From: an uncultured Chthoniobacterales bacterium
Lineage (GTDB): Bacteria > Verrucomicrobiota > Verrucomicrobiae > Chthoniobacterales > UBA10450
Direction of reading: 5' to 3'
DNA length: 8,571 nucleotides
Assembly (NCBI GenBank): GCA_955652855.1
Contig: CATPCN010000454.1
Location: 1-8,571 of the forward strand
Shown here piece by piece: positions 1-6,216 of the stretch. Every line of letters starts with the position of its first letter. Position 1 is the first letter of the stretch. Position numbers and translations under genes: made by a program. The notes beneath the pieces were generated by a model that saw only the letters and a list, made by a program, of their open reading frames with translations, did not search any database and had not been told where the DNA came from.

Positions 1-305
1 GCGAACCCAATCACGCCGGGCGTGTCGCGAATAAAATACCAGGTGCGCCCGACGAGCTGATTGTTTTCGTCGAGCAAATGCATGTTCACAATCAGGTAGC
101 CGGGGAAAAATTTGCGCGTCGTCTCGCTCTTCTTACCCTTTTTAATTTCCGAGACGCGCTCGGTCGGAACGAGCACTTCGAAAATGACGTCGCTCATTTC
201 CTCGGCTTTGACTCGTTTCTCGATGTTATCGCGCACTTTGTTTTCCTGACCGGAAAGAACGTGCACGACGAACCACTGATCTTTTGCTGCGAGCGCTTGT
301 GTCAT
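1..305 (-). CDS. nusG: Transcription termination/antitermination factor NusG, N-terminal part
   Basis: NusG binds RNA polymerase, modulates pausing and Rho-dependent termination, and links transcription to the ribosome. About 101 residues are visible before the gene leaves the window. They form most of the NGN domain: the opening MTQALAAKDQWFVVHVLSG has the usual W-[FY]-V-V-x-x-x-S-G pattern, followed by a basic helix (NKVRDNIEKR), the PTE segment near residue 43, the KFFPGYL segment near residues 65-71, and WYFIRDTPGVIGF at the edge. The KOW domain should lie beyond the left end. The ATG follows the secE stop codon after two bases, with no obvious Shine-Dalgarno sequence, so translational coupling to secE is likely. 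The secE-nusG order is the usual bacterial one and supports the call; rplK would be expected next, outside the window. Confidence 0.96.
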   Translation of the reverse strand, partial: MTQALAAKDQWFVVHVLSGQENKVRDNIEKRVKAEEMSDVIFEVLVPTERVSEIKKGKKSETTRKFFPGYLIVNMHLLDENNQLVGRTWYFIRDTPGVIGF

Positions 306-307
306 GG

Positions 308-526
308 CTAATGGATCCGCGTAAAATAATGCACGACGTTGACGAGAATAAAATCGAAGAGCGCGACGTAACCGCCGAGCAAGACCATCGCGATGATGAC
401 GACGAGCGTGGAATCAGTCAGCTCTTTGTAGCGCTTGATCCCTTTCTCTTTCGATTCCCAGGGCCACGAAGCTTTTTGCAGTTCGACTTTCACTTCGTTA
501 AAGAAGTTTTTTGTTTTAGTGATCAC
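308..526 (-). CDS. secE: Preprotein translocase subunit SecE
   Basis: SecE is the small essential subunit of the SecYEG channel in the inner membrane. With a GTG start the protein has 72 residues: an amphipathic N-terminal segment (KNFFNEVKVELQKASWPW, carrying the conserved E-L-x-K-x-x-W-P core), a charged stretch (SKEKGIKRYKE), then one membrane helix at about residues 40-65 (STLVVIIAMVLLGGYVALF). This is the single-helix form found in most bacteria. The start is uncertain. The longest reading frame begins at a TTG at 595, but that lies inside tRNA-Trp; a GTG at 569-571 overlaps the tRNA 3' end. The GTG at 524-526 is the first start clear of the tRNA and gives a normal SecE length, but no Shine-Dalgarno sequence precedes it. 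The position between tuf/tRNA-Trp and nusG agrees with the identity. Confidence 0.9.
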   Translation of the reverse strand: MITKTKNFFNEVKVELQKASWPWESKEKGIKRYKELTDSTLVVIIAMVLLGGYVALFDFILVNVVHYFTRIH

Positions 527-568
527 AAAAAGATGTCGATGTAACGAATTGTCGATCTTGCAGCCGAA

Positions 569-640
569 CACGCCAGGAGGGACTCGAACCCCCAACCGAC
601 GGTTTTGGAGACCGCTACTCTACCATTGAGCTACTGGCGT
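569..640 (-). tRNA. tRNA-Trp (anticodon CCA)
   Basis: On the minus strand this 72-nt stretch folds as a full cloverleaf. The acceptor stem pairs ACGCCAG with CTGGCGT. The D arm has GCTC/GAGT-type pairing. The anticodon stem GCGGT/ACCGT carries the loop CTCCAAA with anticodon CCA. The T arm is GGGGG-TTCGAGT-CCCTC. The discriminator base is G, as is usual for bacterial tRNA-Trp. The 3' CCA is not encoded; the next bases are TTC. It lies 17 bp after tuf and just before secE, with no sign of its own promoter, so it is probably cut out of the tuf-secE-nusG transcript. Confidence 0.96.
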
Positions 641-657
641 AATTTCGATTCTAGAAT

Positions 658-1842
658 CTAGTCGAGAATTTCAGCTACGCGACCAGCGCCGACGGTTTTT
701 CCGCCTTCGCGAATCGCGAAGCGGATTGTCTTTTCCATCGCAATCGGGGTGATGAGCTCGACCTCCACCGAGACGTTGTCGCCCGGCATAACCATTTCGA
801 CGCCTTCCGCCAGCTTCACTGTTCCGGTCACGTCGGTCGTGCGGAAATAAAACTGCGGCCGATAATTCGTGAAGAAGGGCGTGTGACGGCCACCTTCCTC
901 TTTGCTCAGTACGTAAACTTCGGCTTTGAATTTTTTGTGCGGCTTGATCGATCCCGGTTTGGCGATGACTTGACCGCGCTCGACGTCTTCCTTCTTCAGA
1001 CCACGGAGCAAAACGCCCACGTTGTCGCCCGCGCGCGCTTCATCGAGAAGTTTGCGGAACATTTCGATGTCGGTGGCGGTCGTTTTGGCTGTGGGACGAA
1101 TGCCGACGAGCTCGACTTCCTCCATTTTCTTAAGGATCCCGCGCTCGACACGCCCGGTCGCAACGGTACCGCGACCTTCAATGTTGAACACGTCTTCGAC
1201 AGGCATGAGGAACGGCTGGTCGATCGGCCGATCCGGCACGGGAATGTAATCATCCACCGCCGCGACGAGTGCGAGGATTTGCTTCTCCGCTTCGGCGTCG
1301 CCGTTGAGCGCTTTGAGCGCGCTGCCTTTGACGATCGGGATTTTGTCGCCGGGAAACTCATATTGCGTGAGCAGATCGCGCACTTCCATCTCGACGAGAT
1401 CGAGAAGCTCGGGGTCATCGACCATGTCGACCTTGTTCAGGAAGACAACGATTGAGGGCACACCAACCTGGCGCGCGAGCAGAATGTGCTCACGGGTCTG
1501 CGGCATGGGACCGTCTGCCGCGCTCACTACGAGAATTGCGCCGTCCATTTGCGCTGCGCCCGTGATCATGTTCTTCACGTAGTCAGCGTGGCCGGGGCAA
1601 TCGACGTGCGCGTAATGGCGTTTTTCGCTGGAATACTCGACGTGCGCGGTGTTGATGGTAATGCCGCGCTCTTTTTCTTCCGGCGCGTTGTCGATCGAAT
1701 CGTAGGCGCGCACTTCCGCCATGCCCTTTTTGGCAAGCACGCTCGTGATTGCGGCCGTGAGCGTAGTTTTACCGTGGTCGACGTGACCGATCGTGCCGAC
1801 ATTGATGTGCGGCTTATCGCGTTTAAATGCTTCCTTAGCCAT
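658..1842 (-). CDS. tuf: Elongation factor Tu
   Basis: EF-Tu is the GTPase that delivers aminoacyl-tRNA to the ribosomal A site. The 394-residue length is the normal full length. GTPase motifs are intact: G1 GHVDHGKT at 19-26, switch I RGITI at 58-62, G3 DCPGH at 80-84 including the catalytic-region His84, G4 NKVD at 135-138 and G5 SAL at 173-175. Domain 2 follows from about residue 205 (the [21 protein letters not shown] segment), and domain 3 runs to the C-terminal [11 protein letters not shown]. The start is fixed by a good Shine-Dalgarno sequence AGGAGA (1849-1854 on the minus strand), 6 nt before the ATG. tRNA-Thr lies 67 bp upstream and tRNA-Trp 17 bp downstream, so the gene is probably expressed as part of a tRNA-containing operon. 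Whether a second tuf gene exists elsewhere cannot be seen here. Confidence 0.99.
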   Translation of the reverse strand: MAKEAFKRDKPHINVGTIGHVDHGKTTLTAAITSVLAKKGMAEVRAYDSIDNAPEEKERGITINTAHVEYSSEKRHYAHVDCPGHADYVKNMITGAAQMDGAILVVSAADGPMPQTREHILLARQVGVPSIVVFLNKVDMVDDPELLDLVEMEVRDLLTQYEFPGDKIPIVKGSALKALNGDAEAEKQILALVAAVDDYIPVPDRPIDQPFLMPVEDVFNIEGRGTVATGRVERGILKKMEEVELVGIRPTAKTTATDIEMFRKLLDEARAGDNVGVLLRGLKKEDVERGQVIAKPGSIKPHKKFKAEVYVLSKEEGGRHTPFFTNYRPQFYFRTTDVTGTVKLAEGVEMVMPGDNVSVEVELITPIAMEKTIRFAIREGGKTVGAGRVAEILD

Positions 1843-1909
1843 TTCAATTCTCCTGTTTAACTAAACTACGTCTTTCAATTAAAACTTCTTTCCAAATCAC
1901 GAACTCAAC

Positions 1910-1985
<76 letters not shown>

Positions 1986-2003
1986 CGGTCTGCTCCTCGC
2001 GGG

Positions 2004-2032
2004 TAGAACTAAAAGTCCCAGAGCCGCGTCAA
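2004..2032 (-). promoter_or_regulatory. Candidate promoter for the tRNA-Thr/tuf block
   Basis: On the minus strand a good -35 hexamer TTGACG (2027-2032, five of six consensus bases) stands about 20-40 bp before tRNA-Thr. The -10 element is poor: the best registers at 15-18 nt spacing fall in TTTTAGTTCTAC (2003-2014) and match only a few consensus bases. A GC-rich stretch (CCCGCG) follows, of the kind found in stable-RNA promoters under stringent control. The placement between the upstream terminator and the first tRNA is right for a promoter, but the weak -10 keeps confidence low. Confidence 0.35.
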
Positions 2033-2074
2033 ACTTTGCAATTTGAACGACCATGGGACCGTCTTCGTTCTCGC

Positions 2075-2108
2075 AAAAAGTGTCCGAAAGCTAACAGCGC
2101 GCCTTCGG
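2075..2108 (-). terminator. Intrinsic terminator after the TPR gene
   Basis: On the minus strand CCGAAGGC (2101-2108) pairs with GCTTTCGG (2084-2091), giving an 8-bp stem with one G-U pair and a 9-nt loop. After a short ACAC spacer comes a run of five T (2075-2079). It lies about 40 nt after the TPR gene stop and before the tRNA-Thr promoter candidate, so it would insulate the tRNA/tuf block from upstream transcription. Confidence 0.65.
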
Positions 2109-2148
2109 GTGTCAAAGAAATTTGTTGCTCGGGAAGGTTGTTGTCGAT

Positions 2149-3072
2149 CTAACGAATGCGATTGCTCGTCACTTCCGCTTTTCCGCGCGTGGCCAATCGC
2201 CAAATCATCGCGATGAAAGCCCCGATCGTAGCAATAATAATTACCCACCAAACGATGCCGATGCCTTGTTTCTCGGGCGCAGGCGTGGGCGTGGCCGGCG
2301 GCGCATTCTTATCCGCGATCCTGGCTTGCGCATATTGCAGACGCTGCACCGTGTCGTAATCATCCGGCTTTAACTTCAAAGCGGCCTGATAATCGACGAC
2401 CGCCTTTTCATACTGCTGCATAAGCGCGTACGTGTAACCGCGTCGCGCATAAGCTTGTTCGTAAGTGGGACTTTTCTCGATCTCGACCGTATAATCGGCG
2501 ATCGCATCGTCGTAACGCTTGAGCCAACGCTTGGCCAGTGCGCGCTGATCGTAGTTCATCGCGTCGTTTGGATTTTTCTGGATGGCGATATCAAAATCCG
2601 CGATCGCTTTGTCCCACTCCTGTTTGCCGATCCAGGCAAAGCCGCGGTACTGATAAATAACCGGATCGCCCGGGGCGAGTTGAATCGCCTTGTCGAAGTC
2701 GGGCATGGCCGTATCGAATTGCCCTTGCCGCCGCAAAGTGTCTCCACGCTCACGATAGGCCAGCTCGTCATTGCCAGCGACTTCGATGGCCTTCGTAAAA
2801 TCGGCGAGTGCTTCATTTAATTTTCCCGAGTCTCGATATGCGCTGCCACGGTTTGTGTAACCCTTCGGATCTTTCGGGTTGGCTGCGATCGCTTTCGAGA
2901 ACTCTTCAATCGCCTGATCGTACTGTTTCGCTTGCGCCATTTGGATTCCGCGCGCGTTATGTCCGCCAGAGTCGCCACCCTCGGCACGCTGCCTGGCGTT
3001 AACCGAAACGACCATTGCGATCGATAAAAATGAAGCCGCAACCAAAGTAACTGTTTGATTTTTCAAATGCAT
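2149..3072 (-). CDS. Exported TPR-repeat protein with C-terminal membrane anchor
   Basis: A 307-residue protein of unknown specific role, probably a protein-protein interaction scaffold on the outer face of the inner membrane. Residues 1-26 look like a signal peptide (MHLKNQ, then a hydrophobic stretch to VSVNA). Six consecutive 34-residue tetratricopeptide repeats fill about residues 37-240, for example ARGIQMAQAKQYDQAIEEF and its periodic successors with the W/Y-G-A-Y-F-A-P type pattern. A Pro/Thr/Ala-rich linker (PPATPTPAPE, 258-267) leads to one strong membrane helix at about 270-293 (GIGIVWWVIIIATIGAFIAM), followed by a short basic tail likely to be cytoplasmic. The frame stays open 47 codons further upstream, but the ATG at 3070-3072 directly follows GGGAGGAGAT, and the export signal begins there. 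The gene is monocistronic: divergent from the transporter gene and followed by a terminator. Confidence 0.85.
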   Translation of the reverse strand: MHLKNQTVTLVAASFLSIAMVVSVNARQRAEGGDSGGHNARGIQMAQAKQYDQAIEEFSKAIAANPKDPKGYTNRGSAYRDSGKLNEALADFTKAIEVAGNDELAYRERGDTLRRQGQFDTAMPDFDKAIQLAPGDPVIYQYRGFAWIGKQEWDKAIADFDIAIQKNPNDAMNYDQRALAKRWLKRYDDAIADYTVEIEKSPTYEQAYARRGYTYALMQQYEKAVVDYQAALKLKPDDYDTVQRLQYAQARIADKNAPPATPTPAPEKQGIGIVWWVIIIATIGAFIAMIWRLATRGKAEVTSNRIR

Positions 3073-3074
3073 AT

Positions 3075-3082
3075 CTCCTCCC
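3075..3082 (-). promoter_or_regulatory. Ribosome binding site that fixes the TPR protein start
   Basis: GGGAGGAG on the minus strand is one of only two strong Shine-Dalgarno sequences in the window (the other precedes tuf). It lies 2-4 nt before the ATG at 3070-3072. The spacing is short but the match is long, and it selects this ATG over in-frame starts upstream. Confidence 0.75.
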
Positions 3083-3110
3083 GATAAGTTCGTTTCTGCG
3101 CGATTTAGCG

Positions 3111-3138
3111 TTTGTAAGCGAGCAAATTTATCGCTCAA
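3111..3138 (-). promoter_or_regulatory. Candidate promoter of the TPR gene
   Basis: Minus strand: TTGAGC (3133-3138) and TACAAA (3111-3116), separated by 16 nt, each match the sigma-70 hexamers at four of six positions. They lie about 40-65 bp before the TPR start in the 79-bp divergent region. This is a pattern match only. Confidence 0.3.
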
Positions 3139-3151
3139 TCTGACTGCGACA

Positions 3152-4120
3152 ATGTCAGCATTTGCCTCCGCCGAACTGGAAAACGTGAAACCGCCGCGCG
3201 GCAGCATTTCCAAAGGCTACGCCGCCGTTCTCACCACTGTCGTCATCTGGTCGATGCCGTCGCTCTTTCAATTTTATCTCAATCGTTTTTACGATCCGTG
3301 GTCGCAAAATTTCTATCGCTACTCCGTCGCCTGTCTCGCGATTGCGCCTTTTGTTTTTTATCAGGTGCGCCGCGGCGGACCTAGGATCGACATGCACGCC
3401 GTGCTGCTTTGTTTGATCCCCTGCCTCCCGAATGTCGTCCACCAAATCACGCAGGTGCTCGCCTTGTTTTATATGGGGCCGGGCGTTTACGCGATCTTCA
3501 ATCGTTCGTCTGTCATTTTCACCGCGCTCCTCGCGCTCATTCTTTTTCCGGAAGAGCGCCACGTTCTGCGCCAATGGCAATTTCAAGTCGGCACGCTGCT
3601 TGGTTTGGTCGGCGCTTTCGGCGTAGTCTGGTTTCAAGCCGGCGCGCAAGATCGACATGTCGCTTTGCCCGGACTTTTCATCGCTTTCACGGCCACGTTT
3701 TGCTGGGCGCTTTATGCCGTGCTTGTGAAACGTCCGTCGCAGCGGCTCGGTTCCATCCGCAGCTTTGGTCTGATCAGCTTCATCACATCCGCGCTGCTGC
3801 TTCCACTCACGCTCGCGTTTGGAAAGATCGACACCCCGCTGCACGTCACCGCCCACGTGAATCTCATTCTCCTCATTTCGGCGGTGACCTGCATCACGAT
3901 GGCGCACGTTCTTTATTACGTCGCGATCCAGGAACTCGGCGTCGCGCTTTCGCAGACATTGCAGTTGCTCTGCCCCGTCGGCGCGCTCGGACTTTCCGCC
4001 TGGATTTTCGGCGAACGTTTGACGTCTGCTCAATTTCTCAGCGCGGCCATTCTTCTCTTTGGCGCATTTCTCGCCATGCGCACCAAGCCGGCAGCCATTC
4101 CCGACCCGGGCATCGAATAA
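3152..4120 (+). CDS. EamA/DMT-superfamily transporter
   Basis: A 322-residue inner-membrane protein of the drug/metabolite transporter superfamily. These proteins move small metabolites; the substrate cannot be read from the sequence. About ten hydrophobic segments are visible, roughly at 22-41, 54-71, 82-103, 109-132, 143-161, 171-192, 204-223, 236-258, 262-287 and 292-310. The internal duplication typical of the family shows in the two related ends LILFPEERH (about 129-137) and AWIFGERLT (about 283-291), each closing a half-repeat with the conserved Glu. The two EamA halves are about 22-155 and 170-310. The ATG has no Shine-Dalgarno sequence; a GTG 33 bp further on (after GGAAAAC) is an alternative that would remove 11 polar residues. 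The prenyl synthase gene follows after 42 bp on the same strand, so co-transcription is likely, but no functional link is evident. Confidence 0.9.
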   Translation: MSAFASAELENVKPPRGSISKGYAAVLTTVVIWSMPSLFQFYLNRFYDPWSQNFYRYSVACLAIAPFVFYQVRRGGPRIDMHAVLLCLIPCLPNVVHQITQVLALFYMGPGVYAIFNRSSVIFTALLALILFPEERHVLRQWQFQVGTLLGLVGAFGVVWFQAGAQDRHVALPGLFIAFTATFCWALYAVLVKRPSQRLGSIRSFGLISFITSALLLPLTLAFGKIDTPLHVTAHVNLILLISAVTCITMAHVLYYVAIQELGVALSQTLQLLCPVGALGLSAWIFGERLTSAQFLSAAILLFGAFLAMRTKPAAIPDPGIE

Positions 4121-4133
4121 AACGTTGCGAAGC

Positions 4134-4159
4134 AGCGCGAGAGTTTCGACATTCGCGCT
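4134..4159 (+). other. Perfect inverted repeat before the prenyl synthase start
   Basis: AGCGCGA (4134-4140) and TCGCGCT (4153-4159) are perfect reverse complements separated by 12 nt. The hairpin ends 3 nt before the ATG at 4163, so it would cover the whole region where a ribosome binding site should be. No Shine-Dalgarno sequence is visible here. There is no T-run after it, so it is not an intrinsic terminator. It could modulate translation or be a protein binding site; a chance 7-bp match in GC-rich DNA is also possible. Confidence 0.45.
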
Positions 4160-4162
4160 CGG

Positions 4163-5044
4163 ATGAATTTGAAAGCATATCTCGGCTCGCGGCAGAAAAA
4201 AGTGGATCGCGCTCTCAACTGCTATCTGCCGAAAGCGAGCACGAAGCCAAAAACGATCCACAAGGCGATGCGCTACAGCTTGTTCGCCGGCGGCAAACGT
4301 TTGCGCCCGATTCTTTGTCTCGCGGCATCGGAAGCGTGCGGCAGCAAGATCGACAATGCGCTTCCGCTCGCTTGCGCGCTCGAGTGCATTCACACCTACT
4401 CGCTCATTCATGACGATCTCCCGAGCATGGACAACGATGATTTCCGGCGCGGACGCCCGACCTGCCACAAAGTTTTTGGAGACGGCATCGCTATTCTTGC
4501 GGGAGACGCCTTGCTCACGATCGCGTTTGAAATTGTGGCGCGCGCAAAATTTTCCGGCCGTTACGATATGTCGATCTTGCTGCGCGAAGTCGCGGTCGCG
4601 GCTGGCAGCCAAAAACTGATCGCGGGCCAGGTCGCGGATTTGGAAGCGGAAGGACGTCGCGTGAACCGCGCGCAGCTCCGTTACATTCACGAAAACAAAA
4701 CGGCGGCGATTCTGACAACGTCAGTTCGGCTCGGCGCCATGAGCGCGAATGCAAATCCCAAACAGCTCGCGGCAATTACGAAATTCGGTCGCGCCCTCGG
4801 ACTCGCGTTTCAAGTGATCGACGACATTCTCGATGTAACGCAAACGAGCGAGAAGCTCGGCAAGAGCGCCGGCAAAGATGTCGCCGCGCGCAAAGCAACT
4901 TATCCGGCGGTGATCGGCTTGGAAAAATCACGCGCCGAAGCGAAGCGGCTCACACGTCAGGCGCACGACGCATTGTCGATCTTCGGCGCGAAAGCGGAAA
5001 CTCTGCACGCTCTCGCGAATTACCTGCTCGAGCGCGAATACTGA
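4163..5044 (+). CDS. ispA: Polyprenyl synthetase, farnesyl/geranylgeranyl diphosphate synthase (IspA type)
   Basis: This trans-prenyltransferase condenses isopentenyl diphosphate with allylic diphosphates to make C15 or C20 precursors for quinones, undecaprenyl phosphate and other isoprenoids; it is cytosolic. The 293-residue length is normal for IspA. Family motifs are intact: GKRLRP at 44-49, the first Asp-rich motif DDLPSMD at 84-90 inside IHTYSLIHDDLPSMDNDD, RRGRPTCH at 95-102, GDALL at 114-118, KTA at 179-181, FQVIDDILD at 216-224 with the second Asp-rich motif DDILD (220-224), and GKD at 237-239. The Tyr-Ser pair just before the first Asp-rich motif and the short DDxxxxD spacing are as in E. 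coli IspA, favouring a C15 product, but chain length cannot be assigned with certainty. The gene follows the EamA transporter by 42 bp and ends 2 bp before a REPIN-like repeat shared with the convergent tsaD end. Confidence 0.93.
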   Translation: MNLKAYLGSRQKKVDRALNCYLPKASTKPKTIHKAMRYSLFAGGKRLRPILCLAASEACGSKIDNALPLACALECIHTYSLIHDDLPSMDNDDFRRGRPTCHKVFGDGIAILAGDALLTIAFEIVARAKFSGRYDMSILLREVAVAAGSQKLIAGQVADLEAEGRRVNRAQLRYIHENKTAAILTTSVRLGAMSANANPKQLAAITKFGRALGLAFQVIDDILDVTQTSEKLGKSAGKDVAARKATYPAVIGLEKSRAEAKRLTRQAHDALSIFGAKAETLHALANYLLEREY

Positions 5045-5046
5045 AC

Positions 5047-5106
5047 TTGTAGGGCGTCTGTGTCAGACGCCGATCAATCCCTGCGTTTCACAGAAACGCC
5101 CTACAA
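5047..5106. repeat. REPIN-like element: two inverted GTAG-headed palindromes
   Basis: The 60-bp element begins TTGTAGGGCGT and ends with its reverse complement ACGCCCTACAA. Inside are two hairpins: GGCGTCTG-TGT-CAGACGCC (5053-5071) and GCGTTTC-ACA-GAAACGC (5083-5099), joined by an 11-12 nt linker. Read outward from each end, both units have the form GTAG followed by a GC-rich palindrome with a TGT loop. This is the layout of REP sequences handled by RAYT (REP-associated tyrosine) transposases, and an inverted REP pair is a REPIN. As RNA it could form a three-way junction. It fills the gap between the ispA and tsaD stop codons and may also stop convergent transcription. No transposase is in the window. 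Confidence 0.7.
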
Positions 5107-6204
5107 TTAATGTGAAACCAAGGCTAGATTCGGATCGATCTCTTCGGTCACTTTCGATCCAAATCCGTTTTGCAATCGCAACGAAGCAGCGAACGCGATC
5201 ATCGCCGCGTTATCCGTGCATAACCACGGCTCAGCGGTTTTGAATTCGAAGCCTTCGCGCTCGCATTTTTCTCGCAATTGCTTTCTCAATTCTTGATTGC
5301 AACTCACGCCGCCGCTCACCGTGACAAGATCGACATTATTTTTCTTCGCCGCCGCGATTGTCTTCCGCAAAAGAACATCGACGACCGCTTGTTGAAATGA
5401 CGCGCAAAGATCGTTCATAACGCGGTCATCCCGAGCGAATGCGAGGGATCTCACAGTTGGTCTCGCGCCACTCGAACGTTTGTGAGGTCCCTCGCCGCCT
5501 GCGCGGCTCGGGATGACACCAATCTTAGGCAACAAATAGCGCACGGCCGTTTTCAATCCGCTGAAGCTAAAATTTTCCGAATCGAGCATGCTGCGCGGCA
5601 GATCAAAACGTTTTGCATTGCCACTTCGTGCGAGTTTTTCGATCTCAGGTCCGCCGGGATAACCGAGCCCCAGCAGTTTCGCGACTTTGTCGAAAGCTTC
5701 GCCGGCGGCGTCGTCCACCGTTCGGCCGATGATTTCATAATCAGCGACGCCGCGCACGAGGATCGACATGGTGTGACCGCCGCTGACGACGAGTGAAACA
5801 TTCGGTTTGATTTTCGATTCGCCGAAAAATGGCGAGAGCAAATGGCCTTCAAGATGATTGATCGCGAGATACGGTTTGCCGAAACCGAGCGCAAGGCCTT
5901 TTGCGATCGACGCACCGATCATCAACGAGCTCGCGAGACCGGGTCCGCTCGTCGCCGCGAATGCGTCGATCTCCGACATGTCGATCTTAGCGTCGCGAAC
6001 GGCCTGCTCGACCAAGCGCGGCGCATGCACGAGGTGATTGCGCGATGCAACTTCCGGCACCACGCCCCCGTATTTTTCATGCTCCGCGATTTGCGAAGCC
6101 ACTTCGCTCGCCAGTAACTCAGAGCCGGAGTGGCGATTGCCGTCGCGCAAAATCGCGACGGCGGTTTCATCGCACGACGTTTCGATAGCCAGGATTGTTG
6201 TCAT
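5107..6204 (-). CDS. tsaD: tRNA N6-adenosine threonylcarbamoyltransferase TsaD, with an in-frame palindromic-element insertion
   Basis: TsaD transfers the threonylcarbamoyl group onto A37 of ANN-decoding tRNAs (t6A), acting with TsaB and TsaE after TsaC makes the intermediate; it is cytosolic. Motifs are intact: the opening ILAIETSCDETA, SGPGL near 86-90, metal-ligand histidines in NHLEGH (H117, H121), VSGGHT (140-145), GRTVDDAAGEAFDKVAKLLGLGYPGG, FSFSGLKTAVRY, VSGGVSCN near 296-303 and the metal-ligand Asp in LCTDNAAMIA (D331). The protein has 365 residues, about 25-30 more than usual. The surplus is residues 230-260 (VIPSRAGG... to ...FARDD), encoded by a palindromic repeat between the FSGLKT helix and the NDLCASFQQAVVDVL helix. 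The ATG at 6202-6204 is preferred; a GTG directly before it (6207) is possible. No Shine-Dalgarno sequence is seen. It lies 3' of the S41 protease gene, separated by a second copy of the same repeat. Confidence 0.95.
   Translation of the reverse strand: MTTILAIETSCDETAVAILRDGNRHSGSELLASEVASQIAEHEKYGGVVPEVASRNHLVHAPRLVEQAVRDAKIDMSEIDAFAATSGPGLASSLMIGASIAKGLALGFGKPYLAINHLEGHLLSPFFGESKIKPNVSLVVSGGHTMSILVRGVADYEIIGRTVDDAAGEAFDKVAKLLGLGYPGGPEIEKLARSGNAKRFDLPRSMLDSENFSFSGLKTAVRYLLPKIGVIPSRAGGEGPHKRSSGARPTVRSLAFARDDRVMNDLCASFQQAVVDVLLRKTIAAAKKNNVDLVTVSGGVSCNQELRKQLREKCEREGFEFKTAEPWLCTDNAAMIAFAASLRLQNGFGSKVTEEIDPNLALVSH
5425..5517 (-). repeat. 93-bp palindromic repeat, copy 1, inside the tsaD reading frame
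   Basis: The ends GTCATCCCGAGC (5425-5436) and GCTCGGGATGAC (5506-5517) are perfect reverse complements. Inside them, GCGAGGGATCTCAC (5441-5454) pairs with GTGAGGTCCCTCGC (5482-5495) with one wobble. The arms are unequal: a 4-nt against a 10-nt internal bulge, with a 27-nt terminal loop. The length is 31 codons with no stop in the tsaD frame, so the element is translated. The encoded segment is rich in Arg, Gly, Ser and Ala and matches no TsaD motif. It shares arms, arm asymmetry and orientation with the copy at 6217-6330, which shows that it is a repeat family. No target-site duplication is apparent. Confidence 0.85.
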
Positions 6205-6216
6205 CACACAACGCGT

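Noticed and set aside
883..1860. Several plus-strand open frames opposite tuf (up to 190 codons).
   Set aside because: tuf is certain on the other strand; these frames have no start signals and no recognisable motifs.
1843..1909. A separate promoter directly before tuf (TTGAGT and TTTAAT boxes).
   Set aside because: The boxes are about 19 nt apart and the -35 match is weak; read-through from the tRNA-Thr promoter explains tuf expression more simply.
3155..4690. A 511-codon open frame on the minus strand across the transporter and prenyl synthase genes.
   Set aside because: It is antisense to two genes with clear family motifs. Its translation is a low-complexity mix of Arg, Glu, Asp, Ala and His without domains, as expected from the complement of GC-biased codons.
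5425..5517. The repeat inside tsaD as evidence of a pseudogene.
   Set aside because: The insertion keeps the reading frame, contains no stop codon, and all conserved TsaD motifs on both sides remain intact.
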